Of a stretch of 24,037 nucleotides of DNA, positions 14,126 through 21,050 are shown in pieces. Both the position numbers and the translations under genes were made by a program. The DNA lies in assembly GCA_027343785.1 (NCBI GenBank), contig DAHWKF010000016.1, forward strand, positions 1-24,037. Reading direction: 5' to 3'. A model generated the notes under the pieces. The model did no database searches, had not been told where the DNA came from, and saw nothing but the letters and a program-made list of their open reading frames with translations. Source of the DNA: Leptospirillum sp. (GTDB taxonomy: Bacteria > Nitrospirota > Leptospirillia > Leptospirillales > Leptospirillaceae). How positions within the stretch are numbered: the stretch's first letter is position 1; each line of letters opens with the position of its first letter.

Positions 14126-15475
14126 TTACTCTGTTTCATGGTTAACGCTTTCATATTTTTGGATGAGTCGGTCGATTTCGAATCGCGGGAGTTTTCCTGT
14201 CGCGTCCCGGGGCAATACGTCAATAAAATGCAATGGTCGTGGGAGGAATGCCGGATCGATTCGATCTCTCAACGCTTTCATGAGGGCGTCACGGTCAAGG
14301 GCCTCGGTGACGACAAAAGCCATGAGGCGCGTCACCCTTTTATCGGTTTTTGCTGGCAAGACAAAAACGCCGTCCTTGATTCCCGGAATACTGTTGAGCT
14401 GATGGTTCAGGAATGCCAGGGAGGTTCGTTTCCCAGCAATATTGATAAGGTCTGAAAGACGATCGTGAAGCAGGAAATGGTTTTTGTCGACAATTTCAAG
14501 GGCATCATTCAGCAAGATCTCCCCTCCGACGTGACCTCCGCTGACACTGGCTTTTCCCTGCCCGGTTGTGGAGAGGACCAACCCTGACATGCATTCCCAG
14601 ACTTCACTTTGTGTCGGTTTGCGGACAGCCACTTGTCCGGACTCCGTGCATCCGTAAATTTCGATCACCGTTGAACTAAAGGCGTTTTCCGCGCGAATCG
14701 CCAGGTCCGGATCCAGTGGAGCCGTTGCGCATACGACCAAATCCACCGGCGGGATCCGAGCCGCGTCGGCGAGCAGGGCGCGCAGGTGAACAGGGGATGT
14801 GACCAATATCCTGGGTCGTGGCAAATTCGAAATTTGGGTACAAATATCTTCAGGGTAGAACGGTCGCTGATCATGCCATATCAAACCGTTTTGCCACGCC
14901 AGCAGGAGGCTCGATTCCAGTCCGTACATGTGTTGCGCCGGAACGGTACTCACAAGGACAGCTCCCGGCATGGTATCGATACCCAGCGCGCGTCCTGCGG
15001 CCAAAGAGCTTGCGACAAGACTGCCCCATGTCTTTGCGTGAGCCAGGGGTTCTCCCGTCGAGCCCGAAGTGAAGACATGTGCGACCACCTGTTCGTCGGG
15101 AAAATTCGGCATCTCAGATACTTCATTGGGATCTGCCGTCCGCTCAGGGAAAGGGAACGTTTCGATTGTCGATAACATGTCGGGGTTGTCTGACAGGGCA
15201 TAAAAGTCCGGGTAATTCTGCTGGAGACGCTGCAAGAATACGGTTGTGTGACTGGGGGGCAACAGGCTCACTTGCCGACGCTGGAAAGCCGCCGCCAGGC
15301 CAACGGCGAAACGATAACGATCGACACATAGGTTCAGTACATGCTTGCGGTCTGGTAATTGTCCGGAGAGAGCATGGACATCTGCCAAAAACTCCTTTGC
15401 CATCACTTTCCTTGTGTTCCGATATGCTACGACAGAATCGGATCCACTTGGGCGCAGCAAGGGAAAAAACGCCAT
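14126..15475 (-). CDS. ApeH-like AMP-dependent acyl/aryl-ACP ligase
   Basis: A 449-residue member of the ANL adenylating superfamily. Motifs in order: FTSGSTGEPLAHAKTW (135-150, phosphate-binding), EIYGCTESG (272-280), HDRLSDLINIAGKRTSL (hinge), and LPRDATGKLPR with catalytic Lys428. It should activate the hydroxybenzoate made by the chorismatase and load it on the carrier protein encoded upstream, priming the polyene. At 449 residues it is shorter than typical acyl-CoA synthetases, as are aryl-polyene ligases. It begins about 220 bp after the carrier-protein stop, with AGGAG 12 bases upstream of the ATG. Confidence 0.87.
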   Translation of the reverse strand: MAFFPLLRPSGSDSVVAYRNTRKVMAKEFLADVHALSGQLPDRKHVLNLCVDRYRFAVGLAAAFQRRQVSLLPPSHTTVFLQRLQQNYPDFYALSDNPDMLSTIETFPFPERTADPNEVSEMPNFPDEQVVAHVFTSGSTGEPLAHAKTWGSLVASSLAAGRALGIDTMPGAVLVSTVPAQHMYGLESSLLLAWQNGLIWHDQRPFYPEDICTQISNLPRPRILVTSPVHLRALLADAARIPPVDLVVCATAPLDPDLAIRAENAFSSTVIEIYGCTESGQVAVRKPTQSEVWECMSGLVLSTTGQGKASVSGGHVGGEILLNDALEIVDKNHFLLHDRLSDLINIAGKRTSLAFLNHQLNSIPGIKDGVFVLPAKTDKRVTRLMAFVVTEALDRDALMKALRDRIDPAFLPRPLHFIDVLPRDATGKLPRFEIDRLIQKYESVNHETE

Positions 15476-15481
15476 GATATG

Positions 15482-15637
15482 CTAGGTCTCCTGTGAATCC
15501 CGTTTTCCCGATGGAATTGAGCTGAGGTACATATGAAATTGATATGCATGCGTGAACGGGGTACCAGGTGAACTATGGACGTCGATTTCCGGATCCATCT
15601 CAGAAAAAATCTTCTCCCACAGACGATGTATCCGTGT
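15482..15637 (-). other. Open, startless frame between carrier protein and ligase
   Basis: The 220-bp gap holds a protein-like open stretch (RLWEKIFSEMDPEIDVHSS, later FTHAYQFHMYLSSIPSGK) ending with TAG at 15482-15484. It is closed upstream by TGA at 15638-15640. The only in-frame ATG codons would give 38 residues or fewer. A different frame (15427-15687) is open upstream. This may be the worn end of a lost pathway gene; in known aryl-polyene loci this slot often holds a small membrane protein gene. Confidence 0.3.
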
Positions 15638-15695
15638 TCAGAGAGAATCGAATGCTCCATAAATTTTTCGCAAGCCTTACGGGGCATGAGAAGAA

Positions 15696-15986
15696 TCAGT
15701 CCCGGGCCCGATGTTGTTGAACATACACGTTCAGATTACGAAGAGAACTGAAAATATGGGTGTTGTCACTCTCATCCGACGACAACCTGAACCCGTAGGC
15801 CTTTGAAATTGCCATGGATATTTCGAGAATGTCGATAGAGTCGAGTCCCAGTCCGTCTCCATATATCGGTATCTCAGGATCAATCGATTCTGGATTGATG
15901 TCTATCCCCAACGTAGTGATAATCAATCGGGCGAGTTCGAGTTCATCCGGCGATAAATGTTTGTCGAATTCCAAGGAAATTCCCAT
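15696..15986 (-). CDS. Acyl carrier protein of the aryl-polyene pathway
   Basis: A 96-residue carrier protein. The phosphopantetheine site is Ser50 in GDGLGLDSIDILEI (43-56), preceded by LELARLIITTLGID and followed by AISKAYGFRLSSDE and 'I-F-S-S-L-R-N-L'. This pattern matches the ApeF-type carriers better than fatty-acid ACP. It holds the aryl starter and growing polyene. The ATG at 15984-15986 is chosen because the domain starts there; the frame runs upstream to 16124 with non-conserved sequence. Known aryl-polyene loci usually have two carriers in tandem; only one is here. Confidence 0.88.
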   Translation of the reverse strand: MGISLEFDKHLSPDELELARLIITTLGIDINPESIDPEIPIYGDGLGLDSIDILEISMAISKAYGFRLSSDESDNTHIFSSLRNLNVYVQQHRARD

Positions 15987-16155
15987 CCATAGAATGTGAG
16001 AATCGTTCCAATCCCTGCATCGGTCAAGCTTTTTTCGACATTCTCCCTGTCTGAAGATTTTGTCGTCAGTGACTTTCCCCACCCTTTCAGCCCTGACGTA
16101 CATCAGAGCGAGCAAGACATCCAAGGGTAATTTTTAACTTTTACTCGCATCTCAA

Positions 16156-17185
16156 ATGAGTGTCAACTCCTTGTCTCGCCTGTTTTTATCTTTTGTTGGA
16201 TTTCTCGGATCGGGTCATGAGACGGACCTTTCAGAAGCAGACGATCCAGAAGGGAAAAAGCGATCCGGGGGTCAAGCCCGAATTTCGCTGTAAAAGTTCT
16301 TTCCGAAACGAGGCCAGCATGAAGGGTCACTCCATCACGGGAAACCGGGAGAGATTCCGGGAGGAAGGCGTCTGCTTCGGCCATTCGTGGTATTCGGTCA
16401 TCTCCAGATATTTTTTCCCCGTGCTCCAGGTCTCATGCCATTCCGACAGAAGAGCTCCGATGAGCCGGATCGCCGAGGCTTCATGGGGAAAGATCCGGAT
16501 CGCCCGTTTCCGTCTCCGGACAGCTTTTTGGAGTCCCTTGTGGTCGTCGGAAACCACCCGTCCACACCCGACAGACCTGGGGCCTGCAAGCCTTCCAGCA
16601 TCGCGTCCCGGCAGGCTTCATTTTCTCTGTCTCCCGGAAACAGCCCCGGAATCTCACGATGCCCCTCCCGGGCGATTCCGGTGGAGATCAGGGCCGCAAC
16701 CAACACCACGCTCTCCGCTTTGCGCACCCGAATCATACGGGCATCCAGACCCGTCGACAGGGCGCTGACTGTCGACTTCGAAAACCGGGTTCCGCGCAAC
16801 TCTTCCGTGATCGCTGATACCGGCGGAACAGTTCCGGGGAGAAACTCCCGTCCCGGGTTTGCGGTACCCGAAGCACCAGCGTTCCCACCCGTGTCGACAG
16901 CAGCCGTTTTCGATAGCCGTTCCGATAGCCCGCACGGTCCCCCGAGCGTTCATCGCGGCGGGGCGCCGTAATGTTCCGTCATCTGGGCTTCCAGAACCTG
17001 GTTCAGAAGGGATTCCAACAGCTTTTTGAGTCCGACTCCTCCCTCTGTCAACAGATTTGGCAACGTGTCGGGATTCACGGTAATGTTAAAGTCAGCCATC
17101 GATTCCTCCAGGTTGAGAACAGGTTGTTTGGGCAACGCCTGTTTTCGGGAGGATCGATGGTGTTTCAATTCTTGACTATCGGAAA
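16156..17185 (-). mobile_element. Remnant of an IS256-family element (approximate limits)
   Basis: The transposase pseudogene is flanked by sequence that may contain worn ends. GAGTGTCAA near 16156 and, on the other strand, GATAGTCAAGAATTG reading inward from about 17183 share the TCAA core seen in IS256-type ends. The match is weak and no target duplication was identified, so the limits are approximate. The right end lies about 60 bp before the aldo/keto reductase start. Confidence 0.35.
16327..17099 (-). pseudogene. Wrecked IS256-family transposase
   Basis: The gene starts intact at ATG 17099 (MADFNITVNPDTLPNLL, then KKLLESLLNQVLEAQMTEHY), the standard IS256-type N-terminus. The match then hops frames: 'Y-R-N-G-Y', 'V-G-T-L-V-L-R-V-P-Q-T-R-D-G-S', 'R-G-T-R-F-S-K-S-T-V-S-A-L', 'V-S-D-D-H-K-G-L', and finally 'R-A-I-R-I-F-P-H-E-A-S-A-I-R-L-I-G-A-L' with 'Y-L-E-M-T-E-Y'. 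Two stretches are missing: one holding the first catalytic Asp, and about 120 codons after the second Asp. At about 770 bp against the usual 1,200 it is dead. Confidence 0.85.
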
Positions 17186-17243
17186 TACATGGACTCAACC
17201 CCTTAACTTCCTTGAAAGGGTCAAGTGATACCAGGAGGTTTTA

Positions 17244-18230
17244 ATGATAAAGAGAAAACTTGGGCGGCAGGGCCTTGAGGTTTCCGCTTTGGGACTTGGA
17301 TGTATGGGCATGTCGGAGTTCTATGGACGGCATGACGATGACCAGTCCATCAAAACCATCCACAAGGCGATGGAATTGGGAATCAACTTTTTGGATACTG
17401 CCGACATGTATGGTCCTTTTACGAATGAGCGGCTGGTCGGGAAAGCCCTGAAGAACCGGCGGGACCAAGTGGTTCTGGCGACAAAGTTTGGTAATGTCAG
17501 GGGAGAAAACGGTGAGTTTCTGGGCGTGCGGGGAGATCCGGAGTACGTCAGAAAGTGTTGCGAAGCGTCTTTGGGACGCCTGGGGGTGGATCATATCGAT
17601 CTCTATTACCAGCATCGCGTCGATCCCCGTGTTCCGATTGAGGAGACTGTCGGCGCCATGGCCGAACTGGTGACGGCAGGAAAGGTGCGATTTCTCGGAT
17701 TGTCGGAAGCTGCTCCGGAAACGATTCGGCGCGCGCAAAAGGTGCATCCGATCGCGGCCCTGCAGACGGAATATTCGTTATGGAGCCGGGAGGTCGAAGA
17801 TGGTGTTTTGCAGACTGTACGCGAACTTGGAATCGGCTTTGTCGCCTACAGCCCTCTGGGGCGGGGTTTTCTGACCGGACAGATCAAACGGTTCGAGGAT
17901 CTGGAGGAGAACGATTCTCGTCGCCGTTCGCCGAGGTTCCAAGGGGAAAATTTCACCCGGAATCTGAATCTGGTTCAAAAGATTGAATTGATGGCCAACG
18001 TGAAAGGGTGTACTCCGGCCCAGCTGGCGTTAGCCTGGGTTTTGTCCCGGGGAGAGGATATTGTGCCGATTCCGGGATGCAAGAGCCTGTTCCATCTGGA
18101 AGATAATATCAAGGCGTTGGAGGTCAGTCTGAATCCGGAAGAGCTGGACTCCATCGATCGTATGCTTCCTCCCGGCTCCGCTTCAGGGGAGAGGTATGCG
18201 CCTCCACAGATGCAGGCCGTTAACCGGTAG
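17244..18230 (+). CDS. Aldo/keto reductase (AKR13-like)
   Basis: A 328-residue NADPH-dependent reductase with a TIM-barrel fold. The tetrad is complete: Asp51 and Tyr56 in FLDTADMYG, Lys81 in LATKFG, His124 in YYQHRVD. The C-terminal 'P-I-P-G-C-K' loop and EDNIKALEVSLNPEEL are the cofactor-binding end. Close relatives reduce aldehydes or keto sugars; the substrate is not predictable. AGGAGG lies five bases before the ATG. It has no operon partner and shares no obvious role with the pigment genes, though a detached redox step cannot be ruled out. Confidence 0.92.
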   Translation: MIKRKLGRQGLEVSALGLGCMGMSEFYGRHDDDQSIKTIHKAMELGINFLDTADMYGPFTNERLVGKALKNRRDQVVLATKFGNVRGENGEFLGVRGDPEYVRKCCEASLGRLGVDHIDLYYQHRVDPRVPIEETVGAMAELVTAGKVRFLGLSEAAPETIRRAQKVHPIAALQTEYSLWSREVEDGVLQTVRELGIGFVAYSPLGRGFLTGQIKRFEDLEENDSRRRSPRFQGENFTRNLNLVQKIELMANVKGCTPAQLALAWVLSRGEDIVPIPGCKSLFHLEDNIKALEVSLNPEELDSIDRMLPPGSASGERYAPPQMQAVNR

Positions 18231-18461
18231 TTTTTTTGAATGTCATATGGTTTTTGGGGATCCCCCGGGCGGACAGGGTGGTCGGGACACGTTGGCCTGG
18301 GGGATCTTACCCTAGCCACCTTAGAATGCGCTGGTTGGATGACGTCGTCCGGACGCGGAGAAACAACCTTCAATACTCTCCCAACGCGAGGAGAGTTTAT
18401 GAAGGGATTGACCCGGCTATCCAATATGAGAGTTTGATGAAATGAAAAGCCGGAAGTCGGA
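18231..18461. other. Convergent gap with a long-range inverted repeat
   Basis: The gap between the aldo/keto reductase and the diguanylate cyclase holds GATCCCCC at 18259-18266 and its complement GGGGGATC at 18299-18306, separated by 32 bp. Frames here are short and uninformative. It could act as a terminator for either gene, but no T-run follows on the plus strand. Confidence 0.4.
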
Positions 18462-19583
18462 TCAGGTATTTCCCGGGAGATGAACCTCAGAAGACGCAGG
18501 TGCAAAAGGAGCGACTGCTCCAGAATCCTGCCAGCAGATCTTGTTCTTGCCAAACCTCTTGGCAGCATACATCAGATGGTCGGCCCGGTGAAGAAGTGCG
18601 CTCAGACTTTCCCCCCCCGGACGGTACTGGGTCAGACCGATGCTGACGGTCACACGGGTTCCGTCTGAGCATTTCACATCCTGTTCGATCCGTCGTCGAA
18701 GGTTTTCTGCAAAAGAGTGTGCGTGATTTAGTGCTTGTCCTGGCAGCAGGAGAAGAAACTCCTCTCCTCCGAGACGGATAAAGAAATCCCCTTTCCGAAT
18801 GGATCGATGAACGGAATCCGCTATTTTAACAAGAACCCGGTCTCCTGACTGATGGCCATCCTGGTCGTTGATGCGTTTGAAGTCGTCGATGTCGAAAAGG
18901 GCAACGGATAACTCCATATCAGGAATTCTGTCGACTTGGGACATCAGCTTGGATAATTGCTGCAGACCTGCCTTCCGGAGCAGTGCTCCGGTCAGACTGT
19001 CGACAAGAGCCTCCTGTTTCAGACGCGTCTGGTAGGTATGGATCACATGGTAATGGTACCACGCCAGCACAACGGCTACGGAATATGCAAGGATGGCGCT
19101 CAGGAAGATGGGGAAAGAGACGGGAGGGATTCTGTTCAGAAAAGGAAAAAGGACATACCCGATGATGATCAGGGACAGAGCCGCGGCGTTCCATCGGAGA
19201 GCTCGTTGATACCCCAGAAGAAAGAAATATGTGAGGGGAAAGACCGGATACCAGATCAGCATCAGGATTTCGTTGAATGCCAAAAAGGCTCCCAAGACCT
19301 GCTGTAAGAGGATCAGGACTGCGAATCCCGTCAGGATTTTGTTGTAGTTTTTTATGTGTCGTGAGATTCCGAGAATAAGGAAGGGTGCAATGACCGCGAA
19401 AAGAAGGGAGGGGATCACCCGGAACAATTCGTTGCGGTACAGTTCGATGATTGTCATGGAGACGGATGAGAAAATGCCGATCCACCCGCCGACATGGATA
19501 AACCGGATCCTGTCCCGAATGAAGTCCTTGTCCTCTTCGGGACCATCATGATGTATCGAAGAGGGGTTGTCGTCAGAAGCCAC
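18462..19583 (-). CDS. Membrane diguanylate cyclase (GGEEF, with I-site)
   Basis: A 373-residue protein making cyclic di-GMP from two GTP. The N-terminal half has about six hydrophobic spans (residues 30-180) forming an unidentified membrane sensor. A short linker (QTRLKQEALVDSLTGALLRK) leads into the cyclase domain, with metal-binding LFDIDDFK (about 229-236), the inhibitory site RKGD (263-266) exactly five residues before the active-site GGEEF (272-276), and SIGLTQYRPG near the end. GTG 19583 is taken as start (G-rich stretch upstream); TTG 19676 would add 31 non-conserved residues. It stands alone. Confidence 0.9.
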   Translation of the reverse strand: MASDDNPSSIHHDGPEEDKDFIRDRIRFIHVGGWIGIFSSVSMTIIELYRNELFRVIPSLLFAVIAPFLILGISRHIKNYNKILTGFAVLILLQQVLGAFLAFNEILMLIWYPVFPLTYFFLLGYQRALRWNAAALSLIIIGYVLFPFLNRIPPVSFPIFLSAILAYSVAVVLAWYHYHVIHTYQTRLKQEALVDSLTGALLRKAGLQQLSKLMSQVDRIPDMELSVALFDIDDFKRINDQDGHQSGDRVLVKIADSVHRSIRKGDFFIRLGGEEFLLLLPGQALNHAHSFAENLRRRIEQDVKCSDGTRVTVSIGLTQYRPGGESLSALLHRADHLMYAAKRFGKNKICWQDSGAVAPFAPASSEVHLPGNT

Positions 19584-20239
19584 TTTCTTCCCCCCGGCTT
19601 TAATGTGAAAGGGTCTCGAAGCGGGCAAACGAAAGAAAAACGAAAAGATTCCTGGGAGACGTCTGTCCCAGTCCAATTTTTTTCAACAAGGGCGGGAGCG
19701 CGAGAGGTGCTTTTTCGAACGGGACTATTGTAGGTTGATCAACAGGTTTATGCAATTTCTCCATATTTCATCATTCATCCGGGAAAATCTTCTGTCGCCA
19801 GCCGGGATGACTCGAGATGATGGAAAACACACACAGTTTGTCCCGTAAAACCGCTCTTGTCATGGGTGGTAACCGTTTTTCGGTCTGGCTGTCGTCCGGG
19901 CATTTGCCGAAGCAGAGGGCAGACATAGCCCGTCACTTGCACCGCCGGGAAAGCGAGGCCTATCAATTCGGGTCTCTGGTGGAAAGAGTTGGTCGCCGTT
20001 ATGTCGCTGTGAATGCCGATATCCCGGTTATTGCAGATGAATCTGAAGCCCATAGAAGAAAAGATTGGGGTGGTCACTATTCTTGTCAACTACTCGGGCA
20101 TCCTACGTCCCCACCCGAATATCTTATATTTATTATCTTAATCTTGCGATTTTTCTCCGGATGAGTTAGATACTCATATCATCAGAAAAGGAAGAACAGC
20201 TCCTGTAAACGCCGGAACCTGAAAAGCCGAGGAAGTCCT
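19584..20239. other. About 650 bp between divergent genes, no supported gene
   Basis: Frames of about 100-115 codons exist on both strands (19817-20164 plus, 19775-20089 minus) and overlap each other. Neither has a convincing ribosome-binding site, family motif or domain pattern. The A+T-rich stretch at 20115-20190 probably holds the promoter for the lpoB pair, but no clear hexamer pair was picked out. Confidence 0.4.
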
Positions 20240-20299
20240 ATGCCGTCGTTGGCGAATCCATGTATGAAAAACAATTTTGAAGGAGCAGGGAAAACGTGA
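20240..20299 (+). CDS. Possible 19-aa leader peptide overlapping the lpoB start
   Basis: ATG 20240, preceded by GAGGAAG, opens a 19-codon frame (MPSLANPCMKNNFEGAGKT). It stops with TGA at 20297-20299, overlapping the lpoB GTG in GTGA. It could couple translation of lpoB or be chance. Confidence 0.25.
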   Translation: MPSLANPCMKNNFEGAGKT

Positions 20300-20913
20300 A
20301 TCTCCAACCTTTTCTCAGGATTTCTCTTATTTGTGCCATCTGTCTTGCTCCTCTCATGGGAGGTTGCTCTTCCTATAGCGTCCAGCGTGTGAGCGTCGAC
20401 ACCGAAGGCGGTGTCACCAGCCGATGGACGGATACCGATGCCCGGCTGACCGCCAAGACGCTGATCAGGAAAGCTCTGGATACGCCCTGGCTGACAAATT
20501 TTCAGGAAAAGCATGGAAGGCGCCCCGTGGTGGAGCTGGGGCAAATGATCAATCGCTCGGATCAGCATATCAATACCCGGATATTCCTGAATCATTTCCA
20601 GGACGAACTCATCAATTCGGGAAAAGTTCGTTTTGTGACAGCCAGTGAAGCTCATCGGAGAGCCCTTCAGGAGGAGAGAGAGTATCAGATGAAACACGCC
20701 CGTTCGTCTACCGTTCATGGTCCAGGGCAACAGACAGGGGCTGATTATCTTCTGACAGGATCGATCAATTCCTATGTGGCCCGCCGGGGAGGAAAAACAG
20801 TCCGGTTCTACGAAACACACCTGAAGGCCATCGACCTGTCGACAAACGAAATCATCTGGGGAACGGAGTACCGGGTGAAGAAGATCGCCCATCAATCAGG
20901 CTATGGGTTCTAG
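20296..20913 (+). CDS. lpoB: LpoB-like penicillin-binding-protein activator lipoprotein
   Basis: A 205-residue outer-membrane lipoprotein with signal and lipobox LMGGC (Cys24). The LpoB-type domain follows: 'W-T-D-T-D-A-R-L-T-A-K-T-L-I' (about 44-57), 'R-R-P-V-V-E-L-G-Q-M-I-N-R-S' (about 75-88), then 'G-A-D-Y-L-L-T-G-S-I-N-S' and 'D-L-S-T-N-E-I-I-W'. In E. coli LpoB reaches through the peptidoglycan to stimulate PBP1B; here function is inferred from family. GTG 20296 has AGGAG ten bases upstream. The COG3014 gene follows after 137 bp, a common pairing. Confidence 0.88.
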   Translation: MNLQPFLRISLICAICLAPLMGGCSSYSVQRVSVDTEGGVTSRWTDTDARLTAKTLIRKALDTPWLTNFQEKHGRRPVVELGQMINRSDQHINTRIFLNHFQDELINSGKVRFVTASEAHRRALQEEREYQMKHARSSTVHGPGQQTGADYLLTGSINSYVARRGGKTVRFYETHLKAIDLSTNEIIWGTEYRVKKIAHQSGYGF

Positions 20914-20918
20914 CCTGT

Positions 20919-20941
20919 CCGGGGACTTTCTCGGTCCCCGG
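20919..20941 (+). terminator. Hairpin just after lpoB
   Basis: CCGGGGAC (20919-20926) and GTCCCCGG (20934-20941) form an eight-base-pair stem with a seven-base loop, five bases after the lpoB stop. No T-run follows, so it may only pause or partly stop transcription, or protect the lpoB message. Confidence 0.4.
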
Positions 20942-21030
20942 AATTCCTTGCTTCCTTCCGAATATGCATGCCGTTCTGAGAGATTGAGCGCCGGCCGTTA
21001 TTCCAATCCTGTCGGATGACGAAAGCAGCG

Positions 21031-21044
21031 TCCCTTGCAAGGGA
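21031..21044 (+). promoter_or_regulatory. Palindrome covering the COG3014 ribosome-binding site
   Basis: TCCCTTGCAAGGGA is a perfect 14-bp palindrome whose right arm includes the first bases of the GGGAGG ribosome-binding site. Folded in mRNA it would have a very tight loop, so sequestration of the site is possible but weak. Confidence 0.3.
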
Positions 21045-21050
21045 GGTTTG

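Noticed and set aside
15987..16124. N-terminal extension of the carrier protein
   Set aside because: TTG start and 46 residues with no carrier-protein resemblance; ATG at 15984-15986 gives the usual length.
16163..16384. 73-codon minus-strand frame at the left of the IS remnant
   Set aside because: It lies in the 3' part of the decayed IS256 element, overlaps the transposase end in another frame and has no recognisable family.
19775..20164. Overlapping frames on both strands (104 and 115 codons)
   Set aside because: Neither shows a ribosome-binding site, motif or domain; at most one could be real and nothing favours either.
20182..20895. 237-codon minus-strand frame
   Set aside because: Antisense to lpoB, which has signal peptide, lipobox and family motifs.
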